Positions 8,047 to 17,326 of a stretch of 64,000 nucleotides of DNA are shown in pieces. Source of the stretch: Mucilaginibacter gotjawali (lineage in GTDB: Bacteria; Bacteroidota; Bacteroidia; Sphingobacteriales; Sphingobacteriaceae); NCBI RefSeq assembly GCF_002355435.1, contig NZ_AP017313.1, positions 3,224,001 to 3,288,000 of the forward strand, read 5' to 3'. Position 1 is the stretch's first letter, and each line of letters starts with the position of its first letter. Position numbers and translations under genes: made by a program. Below the pieces are notes generated by a model. The model searched no databases, was not told the origin of the DNA, and saw nothing but the letters and a program-made list of their open reading frames with translations.

Positions 8047-10761
8047 ATGGCAACTGCTATAAAAGAAAAAATAAAAAAATACAGTTTCATTCAGCGAAAC
8101 AAAAAAACCAATCCACAGGAATTTGATACTGCGTCAATAGCCAAACTAAAAAGCGTGGCTGTTTGTGCCAATGGAAAATCGCTCACCCTGCTGGAAAGCA
8201 GAATTACCGGACTTTCCGCAGAGGAGGTACATGACCGCCTGGAAGTGTTTGGATTAAACGAAATAGTAAACGAAAAGGCCCCGGCCTGGTACATTCAATT
8301 ATTACAGGCTTTTATTGATCCGTTTATCGGCGTATTATTTATCCTGGCGGTGGTTTCGCTGATTACCGATGTGATCATCCAAAAGCCCGGCGAACGGGAT
8401 TATACCACAGTAGCAGTGATCAGTACGATGGTGCTGATCAGCGTTTTGTTGCGTTTTGTACAAGAGTTCAGGAGCAATCAGGCAGCCGAAAAGCTAAAAT
8501 CAATGGTAAAAACCACTGCTACAGTACTAAGAGCCGAAGGGAAAGAAGAAATAGACATCAAGGAATTAGTGCCGGGTGATATCATCCAGCTTTCTGCCGG
8601 GGATATGATTCCTTCGGATATACGTATTCTGCAATCAAAAGATTTATTTGTAAGCCAGTCGATGCTTACGGGTGAGGCTATCCCGGTTGAAAAAACAGGA
8701 GATGCCGTACCCGGCGCCGCAAAACAATCCCCACTGGAACTGAATAATGTTTGTTTTATGGGCACCAACGTGGTTAGTGGTACGGCCATAGCTACAGTAG
8801 TTAATACCGGCGAGGAAACTTATTTTGGTTCGCTATCAAAATCATTGGTGGGTAAACGGGCCGAAACAAGTTTTGATAAAGGCGTTAACAGCGTAAGCTA
8901 CCTTCTCATCCGTTTTATGCTGGTGATGGTACCGCTGGTTTTTGTGATCAACGGTATTACCAAACACAATTGGCTGGAGGCTTTCCTGTTTGGTATTTCT
9001 ATCGCCGTGGGTTTAACTCCGGCGATGCTGCCCATGATTGTTACCGCCAACCTGGCCAAAGGCGCTGTAAATATGTCGAAAAGAAAAGTTGTGGTGAAAC
9101 GACTGAATGCTATCCAGAATATTGGCGCCATGGATATCCTGTGTACCGATAAAACGGGTACGCTCACCATGGACAAAATTGTTTTGGAAAGACACCTCAA
9201 CGTTTACGGGTTTGAAGATAACGAAGTGATGAAATGGGCATACCTCAACAGCTTCCATCAAACCGGGCTTAAAAACCTGCTGGATGTGGCTGTTTTGGAG
9301 CACGTCGATATCCACTCCTGCTTAAAAGAAGGCGAGTCCTATGAAAAAATCGATGAGATCCCTTTTGATTTTCAGCGGAGGCGGATGTCAGTGATCCTTG
9401 AAGGGAAAAACCATAAACACCTGCTGATTTGCAAAGGCGCCGTAGAAGAAGTGCTCGATCTGTGTACACATGCCTTTGATCCCGGCGAGGATGACAGCCT
9501 GCAAATTGAAAAGGATGATGTGATCCCGATGGATGACAAAATGCGGAAAATTGTGCTGGAGAAAACACAACAACTGAACGAAGAGGGTCTGAGGGTACTT
9601 TTGGTTGCCGTAAAGGAATACGAGGAACGCCCGCTAAATTACAGCAAAGCTGATGAAAGCAATATGATCCTCACTGGCTTTATCGGCTTTTTAGATCCCG
9701 CAAAACCATCTGCCGGGCTGGCCATTAAAGCCCTGCATAAATTGGGGATAACTGTTAAAGTACTTACCGGGGACAATGAAATTGTCGCCAAAAAAATATG
9801 TAAGGACGTAGGCATCCCTTTTTCGCATATTTTATTGGGCCGCGACCTGGAAACCATGACCGACGAAGAACTTACCAGCCAGATTGATGATGTAAGTATC
9901 CTGGCAAAATTAAGCCCGATCCAAAAATCAAGGGTGGTAAAGGTATTGCAGGCAAAAGGCCATACAGTTGGTTTTATGGGCGATGGCATAAACGATGCGG
10001 CAGCCCTGCGGGATGCGGACGTCGGGATCTCAGTTGATACTGCCGTGGATATTGCAAAAGAAAGCGCCGATATTATTTTATTGGAAAAGGACCTGATGGT
10101 TTTGCGCAAAGGGGTTATTTATGGGCGCAGAACGTTTGGCAATATCATTAAATATATTAAAATGACGGCCAGCAGTAATTTTGGCAATATGTTTAGTATG
10201 CTGGGCGCCAGCGCCTTGCTGCCGTTTTTACCCATGCTGCCGATACAGATCCTGATTAATAATTTATTGTATGATATTTCCCAGATCTCGATACCATGGG
10301 ATACGATGGATGACGACTATATCGTTACCCCGCGTAAATGGGATGCCAGCGGTATAGGCAAGTTTATGCTTTATGTAGGGCCCATCAGCTCGATATTTGA
10401 TTACGCTACGTTTGCTGTTTTGTGGTTTGTATTTAAAGCTAATTCGCCGCAACACGCACAATTTTTCCAAACGGGCTGGTTTATTGAAAGTTTATTGTCG
10501 CAAACCCTTATTATTCACATGATCCGAACCCGCAAAATACCGTTTATACAAAGCAGGGCCACGTTTCCTGTTATAGCGCTAACAGCGGCTATTATGGCTA
10601 TCGGGATTTATCTGCCGTTTTCGCCGCTGGCAGGTGCATTTAAACTGCAGGCAATGCCATTTTTATTTTTCCCGTTATTGGTGGCCATTTTATTAGGCTA
10701 TTGCTTTTTAACGCAGCTGATAAAAGGCTGGTTTATCCGGAAATTTGACCAGTGGCTGTAA
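8047..10761 (+). CDS. mgtA: Magnesium-translocating P-type ATPase
   Basis: A 904-residue P3B-type ATPase that imports Mg2+ across the inner membrane. The actuator motif LTGEA is near residue 208, the phosphorylated aspartate is Asp368 in DKTGTLT, the nucleotide domain has TGDNEIVAKKI, and the hinge has GDGINDAAALRDADVGISVDTAVDIAKESAD near 645. Two helices precede the actuator domain and six to eight follow the hinge (NLLYDISQISIPWD). The length is usual for MgtA/MgtB. The leader upstream is structured, and mgtE diverges from the same spacer, so Mg2+ control is plausible. Confidence 0.94.
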   Translation: MATAIKEKIKKYSFIQRNKKTNPQEFDTASIAKLKSVAVCANGKSLTLLESRITGLSAEEVHDRLEVFGLNEIVNEKAPAWYIQLLQAFIDPFIGVLFILAVVSLITDVIIQKPGERDYTTVAVISTMVLISVLLRFVQEFRSNQAAEKLKSMVKTTATVLRAEGKEEIDIKELVPGDIIQLSAGDMIPSDIRILQSKDLFVSQSMLTGEAIPVEKTGDAVPGAAKQSPLELNNVCFMGTNVVSGTAIATVVNTGEETYFGSLSKSLVGKRAETSFDKGVNSVSYLLIRFMLVMVPLVFVINGITKHNWLEAFLFGISIAVGLTPAMLPMIVTANLAKGAVNMSKRKVVVKRLNAIQNIGAMDILCTDKTGTLTMDKIVLERHLNVYGFEDNEVMKWAYLNSFHQTGLKNLLDVAVLEHVDIHSCLKEGESYEKIDEIPFDFQRRRMSVILEGKNHKHLLICKGAVEEVLDLCTHAFDPGEDDSLQIEKDDVIPMDDKMRKIVLEKTQQLNEEGLRVLLVAVKEYEERPLNYSKADESNMILTGFIGFLDPAKPSAGLAIKALHKLGITVKVLTGDNEIVAKKICKDVGIPFSHILLGRDLETMTDEELTSQIDDVSILAKLSPIQKSRVVKVLQAKGHTVGFMGDGINDAAALRDADVGISVDTAVDIAKESADIILLEKDLMVLRKGVIYGRRTFGNIIKYIKMTASSNFGNMFSMLGASALLPFLPMLPIQILINNLLYDISQISIPWDTMDDDYIVTPRKWDASGIGKFMLYVGPISSIFDYATFAVLWFVFKANSPQHAQFFQTGWFIESLLSQTLIIHMIRTRKIPFIQSRATFPVIALTAAIMAIGIYLPFSPLAGAFKLQAMPFLFFPLLVAILLGYCFLTQLIKGWFIRKFDQWL

Positions 10762-10811
10762 TATTTATATAAATCAACATTATTTGATGGACTGATGGTT
10801 TCGATTTTTAA

Positions 10812-10819
10812 TATGTTTG
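10812..10819 (+). promoter_or_regulatory. -7 promoter element (TATGTTTG) of the PLP gene
   Basis: An exact TAnnTTTG match. The ATG at 10826 follows after 6 nt, placing the expected transcription start at or next to the start codon. Confidence 0.55.
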
Positions 10820-10825
10820 CATATT

Positions 10826-11941
10826 ATGAAGATCGAAACCATCGCCATTCATGCAGGCAATCACGTTGATGCCTCCTCAAAAGCAGTAATTCAGCCCATT
10901 GTATTATCAACCACCTTCGAAAGGGCTGTAGACGGCACTTTCCCGGGCGGTCATATTTACAGCAGGGCCAGCAACCCTAATCGTGCGCTGCTTGAAAATC
11001 TGCTCGCAAAACTGGAGAGCGGTGCTGATGCGGCTTCATTTTCATCGGGTAATGCGGCAGGAATGTCGGTTTTCCAATCGCTGGAGCCGGGCACGCACAT
11101 CATAGCGCCCGACGATATGTACCATGGCCTGCGCAACCAGCTTAAAAACCTGTTTGCCGGTATTTTGGAATTTGATTTTGTCGATATAAACAACAGCGAT
11201 GTGCTACAGCAGCACATTATGCCGCATACCGGGCTGATCTGGATTGAAACCCCATCAAACCCTTTGCTCAAAATCACCGACATCAAAAAAGTGGTAAATA
11301 TCGCAAAAACACATGGCATAAAAGTAGCTTGCGACAACACTTTTGCAACACCAGTGTGCCAGCGGCCTTTGGAATTGGGCGCCGATTTGGTGATGCACTC
11401 CTGCACCAAGTATTTTGGCGGCCACAGCGACCTGATGGGAGGCGCCCTTATCACCAAAGAAAAAAGTGATTGGTGGGCCAAAATCCGCCAGGTGCAGGAA
11501 TATGGCGGCGCTATCCCCGCGCCCATGGATTGTTATATGCTGGTGCGCAGTATGAAAACACTACCCTATCGTATGCGTGGCCATGTACACAACGCGCAGT
11601 TACTGGCCGAATATTTGGAGAAACATCCAAAAGTTGAACAGGTGATGTATCCGGGTTTACCATCGCACCCGCAGCATGAAATTGCAAAAGCGCAAATGGA
11701 TAGCTTTGGCGGGATGCTGTCATTCTGTTTAAATGGCGGCGAAGAAGAAGCCCGGCGCGTTATCAACAGCCTTAAAATATTTACAAGAGCCACCAGCCTG
11801 GGCGGCGTGGAAAGTTTAATTGAGCATAGGGCTACAATGGAGGGCCCTGATACCAAAACGCCATTCAATTTACTGAGGGTTTCGGTTGGGCTGGAGCACA
11901 TTGATGATTTGGTGGCCGATATGGCGAAGGCGCTTGGGTAA
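10826..11941 (+). CDS. Cystathionine gamma-synthase/lyase-type PLP enzyme
   Basis: A 371-residue Cys/Met-metabolism PLP enzyme. The catalytic lysine is Lys195 in SCTKYFGGHSD, the PLP phosphate site includes SGNAAG near residue 75, and CDNTFATPVCQRPLELGADLV and TRATSLGGVESLIEHRA are family signatures. The SLGGVESL form with a following EHRA is shared by gamma-synthases and gamma-lyases, so trans-sulfuration direction cannot be decided from sequence. The ATG at 10826 is preferred over an upstream TTG at 10817, which lies inside the -7 element. It stands apart from the methionine operon 4 kb downstream. Confidence 0.88.
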   Translation: MKIETIAIHAGNHVDASSKAVIQPIVLSTTFERAVDGTFPGGHIYSRASNPNRALLENLLAKLESGADAASFSSGNAAGMSVFQSLEPGTHIIAPDDMYHGLRNQLKNLFAGILEFDFVDINNSDVLQQHIMPHTGLIWIETPSNPLLKITDIKKVVNIAKTHGIKVACDNTFATPVCQRPLELGADLVMHSCTKYFGGHSDLMGGALITKEKSDWWAKIRQVQEYGGAIPAPMDCYMLVRSMKTLPYRMRGHVHNAQLLAEYLEKHPKVEQVMYPGLPSHPQHEIAKAQMDSFGGMLSFCLNGGEEEARRVINSLKIFTRATSLGGVESLIEHRATMEGPDTKTPFNLLRVSVGLEHIDDLVADMAKALG

Positions 11942-12165
11942 AAGGTTTTTTTGACAATCTAATGCCTATTTTCTACTAAACTGTTTACTAAATCCCTAGC
12001 ATTTTCTGTTATTACCAAATCAGCACTCATTGTTGGCACTACGGGTAACTCATGGAATATTATTCTTATCCTATTTTCCAGCCTATCTTTGTGTTCGATA
12101 AAACGATTTTTGTTCTGATAATAATATTCTATTGCCGACAACCTGGTAGCCGGGTTCTTACTATA

Positions 12166-12173
12166 TAAAAGTA
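12166..12173. repeat. Target-site duplication, left copy (TAAAAGTA)
   Basis: Eight bases, TAAAAGTA, directly outside the left end of the insertion sequence; the same eight bases lie at 13448-13455 outside the right end. The direct repeat marks a transposition event. Confidence 0.9.
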
Positions 12174-12198
12174 GATAATGTGGTCAAAAATGGTTGGT
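12174..12198 (+). repeat. Left terminal inverted repeat of the IS
   Basis: Reads GATAATGTGGTC then AAAAATGGTTGGT inward. The right end, read on the other strand, starts GGTAATGTGG and matches at 24 of 25 positions. Confidence 0.9.
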
Positions 12199-12276
12199 AA
12201 AATCATTGTAACTAACAGGCTATCAAATAAATACATTGAGTTAATTGAAAATGGTTTCAATTGACTTTTTTCGTTT

Positions 12277-13253
12277 ATGAAAAGTGTTAAAAAAACGCGT
12301 GTTGGGCCTGCGGTAGCCTGACAGTTATTGGCTGGGGTAAACGCAATGACAGGCAGCGGTTTAAGTGCAAATCCTGCGGCATGATGTTTACCCGATCGAA
12401 CTCCGGGGTCGCTTACAGCAATCAATTTATTTGGTTTGAGAAGTGGGTCAGCGAGCGGCAGGTTTATAAATACCTGGTTCGTGACAGTGGATTATCGCAA
12501 AGCAGCATACAGCGCTTGTTCCATTATTACCTGGAGCAGGCACCTGAAGTACGGATTAAAAGCAAGGTAAAGGCACACCTGCTGATTGATGCAACTTACT
12601 TTCCAAACGATCTTTGTCTTGTGCTTTACTACGATCATGATATCCGTTATACCCAGCTTTACCGGATGACTGATCAGGAGCGCTATGAACAAATGCAGGA
12701 GGATCTGGAGAATCTAAAGAAGCTTGGTGTTAATATAGCTAGTATCACCTGCGACGGGCACAAAGCACTATTAAAAGCTATCCGTAAAGTCTATCCAAAT
12801 GTATTGATCCAGCGATGCCTGGTACACATTAAACGCCAAAGCCAAACCTGGCTTACAAAGAATCCTAAGGCTCCGGTTGCACAGCAACTGTTATACTTAT
12901 CCAAACAAATCACTTATTTAAGGACCTATGAACAAAGCAATCAATGGCTGGCAGATATTTACCACTGGTATGAAAGAAGTAAGTTCTATGTTAATGAGAA
13001 AGCATTTAACCCGGATACCGGCAGATATTGGTACAGGCATAAGATGCTGCGTCAAACGGCAAGCCTGATTATTAAAGCGATACCCAATATGTTTCACTAC
13101 CTGGATGATCCGCAAATTCCTTATACTACCAATCGCCTTGAATCATTCTTCGGACATCTGAAAGAAAAGCTCGACGTTCATCGCGGCCTGCGGCCAAAAG
13201 CCAAACGAAACTTCATCAAATGGTATCTGCATTTTAAGAATAACGGTAAATGA
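12277..13253 (+). CDS. Transposase, probably made by -1 frameshifting
   Basis: The DDE catalytic frame runs to 13253. Counting from the ATG at 12381, Asp70 (LLIDATYF), Asp125 with C146 and H149 (CDGHKAL, RCLVHIK) and Glu254 (TNRLESFFGHLKEK) form the D-D-E site. A zinc ribbon (C-x2-C at 12300-12311, C-x2-C at 12366-12377) lies upstream in the same frame, but that frame has a stop at 12288 and no start codon before the ribbon. An ATG at 12277 in the next frame reads six codons to a run of seven A at 12289-12295; a -1 slip there joins it to the ribbon. Either the element uses programmed slippage or one base is missing. Confidence 0.82.
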
Positions 13254-13288
13254 GTTTTCTTAGCCATTGGAGGAACCAGCCAATAAAA

Positions 13289-13324
13289 AAAGCCGGTCCG
13301 ATGCTTCGGAGCGGCTCTGGCTTT
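13289..13324 (+). terminator. Hairpin behind the transposase gene
   Basis: AAAGCC at 13289-13294 pairs with GGCTTT at 13319-13324, with an inner stem TCCGA/TCGGA (13297-13301, 13306-13310). It sits between the transposase stop and the right inverted repeat and likely ends the transposase transcript. Confidence 0.5.
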
Positions 13325-13422
13325 ATTCCTGTAAATCATATTGCTGACAAGTTGCCCTCCGGCAGCGCCTGTTTCCTCTTCTGATCTACAAGGCCTATTT
13401 AATACTTTTTCTGCAAATTATC

Positions 13423-13447
13423 ACCAACCATTTTTGACCACATTACC
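13423..13447 (-). repeat. Right terminal inverted repeat of the IS
   Basis: The reverse complement of the left end at 24 of 25 positions. The TGA at 13421-13423 that now ends the split host gene falls at its inner border. Confidence 0.9.
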
Positions 13448-14178
13448 TAAAAGTAACTCACATATTTGTGGTGTGATGCGTTTTTTTATTTTCAGATAAT
13501 TAACTCGATTTTGAAGCGCTGAAATTGGGTCTCCGCCGTTGTCTCCATACATTATACCAGAATACGGTGTCATAAAAAACCGAATATCACCGTCCGCGAA
13601 AAATGCTCCTGAAAACCCATTAATGGGTTTGCTCATCTCTTTATACCCAAAGTACAAAGGTTCAGGTAAATGATCTTTATTAATATTAAATAGTTGACTA
13701 TAAAATCTAGCATACCTAACTATTAATCTTGCATCCCCTGGCATTTGGGGATCAAGCTTAAAACTAACAACTTCGTTTTTATAATAAACAAACTGATAAA
13801 ATACACTTACATAACCCTTTCCGTTGCTTCCACTTATTAAATAGTAATCGAATCCAAGTTTCTCTCGTTTGTTCCCCTGATACGATAATATTTGTGTTAA
13901 TTTTAGAGGATTTTCTTTATAAATTTTCGCAAGATTTTGAATAAAAACAGAATCCTCTTTAACCCATTGCTTTTCTATGGGTTCTGATTGACCTTTCGTT
14001 TTTATTACAATGCAAAAAAGTATTATAGAAAGAATGGTTGAACGTACTTTCATAAAAAAGTTGAGGTGTGTTAGATTTTATCCGTATTACTAATGTAAAC
14101 ATTAATGATGTTTTTTATTAACTATATCAAATAAAAAAGATAAAAGGCATAAATCTTAAACTTCCGACTTTCGCCTGC

Positions 14179-14664
14179 TCAACGATATTTCATCGCCTCC
14201 TTACCCAAAGCCCTCCGTAAAATCCCTATCTGGCCAATGGTATACGCCTGGTGATGATTGATGAATGTCCACAAACTTTCCGTTGTCTTAAAAGCAGGCA
14301 AGGGAAATTCGATTGGGCTATTTAAGGCTTCTTCGGGCATTTGTTCCAGCCCTTCGCGGATCGGTCCGGTATATTTATTCCATTCCGCTTTAATTTCTTC
14401 CAGCGAGGGCATTTTAATTGAGGCACTTACAGGTTCGGTTAGCTGTGTATTAAAATGATCGGTCCATGGAATATCTACCTGTACATTGCCCATCCTTGCC
14501 AAACCCAACTGCCCCCACACCAAATGCCCCGCAAGCCATTTGACATGATTGATCCCTGGTGCAAGCCTCACCTCAGCTTCTTCTTCATTTATATCCACTA
14601 AAACATTGTTAAACAACGTAGTATGTAAATCATACTGAATGAGTAATTGATCTTTCGCTGACAT
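14179..14664 (-). CDS. DinB-like four-helix protein, copy 1
   Basis: A 161-residue soluble protein of the DinB/DfrB-like four-helix superfamily, which includes metal-binding thiol transferases. It shows the family order: a start helix (QLLIQYDLHTTLFNNVL), WLAGHLVWGQLGL with a conserved His, and a C-terminal WTFINHHQAYTIGQIGILRRALG with a paired His. Those His residues could bind a divalent metal. It lies 90 nt upstream of nothing else on its strand but directly follows its paralogue at 14755-15261. The substrate is unknown. Confidence 0.75.
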   Translation of the reverse strand: MSAKDQLLIQYDLHTTLFNNVLVDINEEEAEVRLAPGINHVKWLAGHLVWGQLGLARMGNVQVDIPWTDHFNTQLTEPVSASIKMPSLEEIKAEWNKYTGPIREGLEQMPEEALNSPIEFPLPAFKTTESLWTFINHHQAYTIGQIGILRRALGKEAMKYR

Positions 14665-14732
14665 ATATTTTCGTTTTTTTAGTAAAACATGTAGCCCAAC
14701 AAATACACTATTAAATCGTATTGCCGAAGCTA

Positions 14733-14759
14733 CTATGAACCATCAACTATGAACTCAAG
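14733..14759. repeat. Short periodic repeat, TATGAAC 7-mers
   Basis: TATGAAC, CATCAAC and TATGAAC follow with period 7 and overlap the stop of the second DinB-like gene. The reverse complement belongs to the same word family as 55890-55922. Confidence 0.5.
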
Positions 14760-15261
14760 AATATTTCATAGCATCCTTATTCAAGCCCCTTCTTAAAATA
14801 CCGATCTGGCCGATGGTATAAGCCTGGTGGTGATTTATAAACGCCCACAAACCGCCGAGCGTATTATCAAAGGGAAATATAGGATGTGGTATGTTGATTA
14901 CCGTATCCAGCGCAGCATCCGGAAGGTTTTCTAACCCGTTTCTTATCACCGGCCCCATTTCGTTCCATTTGTCTTTGATCTGTTGTAAAGCTGGCAATTC
15001 ACTTGGCGTTGCGTCCAGGTCCTGCGGCGTTGCGCCTTGTTTGGTATGAAAATGATCGCGCCATGCAAAGTCGACCGGAACGCCCCCTATATTGCCCAAA
15101 TTAAGCTGGGCCCAGGCCAGGTGGCCGGCAAGCCACTTAACACAGTTCATCGGGTCGGCGATGCATTTGCCTGACTCTGCATCTGTAATATCTGCCAAAA
15201 CATTGTTATATAATACGTTATGCAGATCGTACTGGTCAAGTAATACTTTTTTTGCTGACAT
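14755..15261 (-). CDS. DinB-like four-helix protein, copy 2
   Basis: A 168-residue paralogue of the protein at 14179-14664, sharing the opening MSAK-x-LL-x-QYDLH, the block WLAGHL-W-QL-L-GN, and the ending FINHHQAYTIGQIGILRRGLNKDAMKY. It differs by an insertion in the middle (ATPQDLDATPSELPA). The tandem order and the shared blocks show a local duplication. A -7 element (TACATTTG, 15282-15289 read on the minus strand) lies about 20 nt upstream of the ATG, so it is probably the first gene of a two-gene transcript. Confidence 0.75.
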   Translation of the reverse strand: MSAKKVLLDQYDLHNVLYNNVLADITDAESGKCIADPMNCVKWLAGHLAWAQLNLGNIGGVPVDFAWRDHFHTKQGATPQDLDATPSELPALQQIKDKWNEMGPVIRNGLENLPDAALDTVINIPHPIFPFDNTLGGLWAFINHHQAYTIGQIGILRRGLNKDAMKYS

Positions 15262-15281
15262 GGTTTTTTAAATTGATTACC

Positions 15282-15289
15282 CAAATGTA
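15282..15289 (-). promoter_or_regulatory. -7 promoter element (TACATTTG) of the DinB-like pair
   Basis: An exact TAnnTTTG match on the minus strand, 20 nt before the ATG. Confidence 0.45.
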
Positions 15290-15358
15290 GCAGAATATTA
15301 CAACACCTGTTAGGTGTAAATACGCCAATGTAAGGGGCTTTTTGCGACAGGGTGATTG

Positions 15359-15469
15359 TTGGAAAGTTGGAATGTTGAAAAGTTGTAATGTTGAAAATAG
15401 ATAAAGTGATCAGTGAGGTTAGGTGCCTTTTTTCTTTCGGACTTCCGGACTTTTCCGTCTTTTCGGACT
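15359..15469. repeat. Two periodic repeats upstream of the methionine operon
   Basis: 15359-15397 holds TTGGAAAG, TTGGAATG, TTGAAAAG and TTGTAATG with period 8. 15434-15469 holds CTTTCGGAC-type words, the reverse complement of the GTCCGAAA family also found at 2026 and 52545. They lie between the divergent DinB-like and methionine transcripts. Confidence 0.65.
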
Positions 15470-15485
15470 CAAAAATGAAATTTAA

Positions 15486-15518
15486 TTTGGAATATTAACA
15501 AATACTACCTTATCTTTG
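15486..15518 (+). promoter_or_regulatory. Promoter of the methionine operon
   Basis: A TTTG at 15486-15489 and a TATCTTTG at 15511-15518, separated by 21 nt, fit the Bacteroidota -33/-7 pair. Transcription would start near 15524, about 45 nt before the riboswitch. Confidence 0.6.
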
Positions 15519-15569
15519 AAACAATATTTGGTAGCAGTACCATGATCATTACCTCTCACACAGGTTTTG

Positions 15570-15674
15570 ATTTATAAAGAAGCGGCGAGAGATCAGGCTC
15601 AATGACCCGCTGGCAACCCTCAAAAAGAGAAGGTGCCAATTCCTGGCCCGGTAAATATCCCGGGGAATATAAAT
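15570..15674 (+). ncRNA. SAM-I (S-box) riboswitch
   Basis: The core shows the S-box landmarks in order: GAGAGATCAGGCTC, AATGACC, TGGCAACC, then GGTGCCAATTCC. Helix P1 pairs ATTTATA (15570-15576) with TATAAAT (15668-15674). P3 pairs CCTC with GAG across an A-rich loop, and P4 closes with TTCC/GGAA around CCCGG/CCGGG. It binds S-adenosylmethionine, and by family its bound state lowers expression of methionine genes. The 3' strand of P1 ends 8 nt before the ATG of a leader ORF, so ligand binding could act on its translation. Confidence 0.9.
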
Positions 15675-15682
15675 TAATAACC

Positions 15683-15802
15683 ATGAAAAGTCTGATTTAC
15701 AACATTATTCAAACCATTTTTAGGGGCCAACAGGTAATCCAACCCGTATATATTTATAGTTATGCCTATAACTGTAATATGTGCATGTGTTGCTGTTGCT
15801 GA
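15683..15802 (+). CDS. Cys/Met-rich 39-residue leader peptide
   Basis: An ORF of 39 codons begins 9 nt after the riboswitch and stops at TGA 15800-15802, 116 nt before metY. Its last nine residues are CNMCMCCCC, six Cys and two Met, which is far outside chance composition. The first part is hydrophobic and Tyr-rich without a clear signal peptide. Placement directly before a methionine/cysteine operon and the clustered codons fit a ribosome-stalling leader that senses Cys-tRNA (and possibly Met-tRNA). The extension upstream to a start at 15602 would run through the riboswitch and is rejected. That it is translated is inferred. Confidence 0.6.
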   Translation: MKSLIYNIIQTIFRGQQVIQPVYIYSYAYNCNMCMCCCC

Positions 15803-15875
15803 TCCTTAACACGTTTTCATTTTCTCTTTCCCGAAAAAATACGTGTTTTCACAAAAGGATTTATAATCCTTTGTG
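15802..15875 (+). promoter_or_regulatory. Alternative hairpins between leader ORF and metY
   Basis: AACACGT (15808-15814) pairs with ACGTGTT (15841-15847). CACAAAAGGAT (15850-15860) pairs with ATCCTTTGTG (15866-15875) with one bulge. The same AAGGAT (15855-15860) can instead pair with ATCCTT (15802-15807), which overlaps the leader stop codon. The two pairings exclude each other. No T-run follows, so the switch, if real, is not a standard intrinsic terminator. Confidence 0.45.
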
Positions 15876-15888
15876 AACAAGTCTGTAA

Positions 15889-17225
<1,337 letters not shown>

Positions 17226-17226
<1 letters not shown>

Positions 17227-17311
17227 AGATTAGGCACTGGAGATTAGATGCAAGTAGATGGGCGTTAGTCAAACTAATCTCTAGTCTCCGGTCTCTAATC
17301 ACTAAAGGCCA
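17226..17311. repeat. Inverted array of GAGATTA 7-mers in the metY-metX spacer
   Basis: The left arm has GAGATTA, GGCACTG, GAGATTA, period 7; the right arm has TAATCTC, TAGTCTC, CGGTCTC, TAATCAC, period 7. It fills most of the spacer and could form a processing or stability hairpin inside the operon mRNA. Confidence 0.7.
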
Positions 17312-17326
17312 ATGACAAAATAAAAA

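Larger units (their letters stand above)
12174..13447. mobile_element. Insertion sequence, 1274 bp, IS256-like zinc-ribbon type
   Basis: The element has 25-bp terminal inverted repeats at 12174-12198 and 13423-13447, with one mismatch near the tip, and is flanked by an 8-bp direct repeat. It carries one transposase gene and an internal hairpin behind it at 13289-13324. The 8-bp duplication and the D-DG-C..H-E transposase fit IS256 and its zinc-binding variants; ISL3 elements also make 8-bp duplications and have N-terminal zinc fingers, so the family name is not certain. Intact ends and an intact catalytic domain suggest a recent insertion. Confidence 0.9.
11959..14053 (-). pseudogene. Secreted protein gene split by an insertion sequence
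   Basis: The 5' part (13448-14053) encodes a signal peptide (MKVRSTILSIILFCIVIKTKG) and about 200 residues; the 3' part (11959-12165) encodes 68 more. The IS and one copy of the 8-bp target duplication lie between. Removing them joins ELLL directly to YSKNPATRLSAIEYY in the same frame, giving a 270-residue protein. In the present state translation runs on into the IS inverted repeat, adding six residues (GNVVKNGW tail) before a stop. The gene is richer in A and T than its neighbours, which may mean transfer. Its function is unknown; the restored C-terminus has a HEAT-repeat look. Confidence 0.9.

Noticed and set aside
9639..10109. Long antisense ORF over mgtA
   Set aside because: Shadow frame of a conserved gene; Ser-rich composition is typical of such frames.
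15602..15802. Longer leader ORF starting inside the SAM riboswitch
   Set aside because: It would be translated through helices needed for the aptamer; the ATG at 15683 is free and just outside P1.
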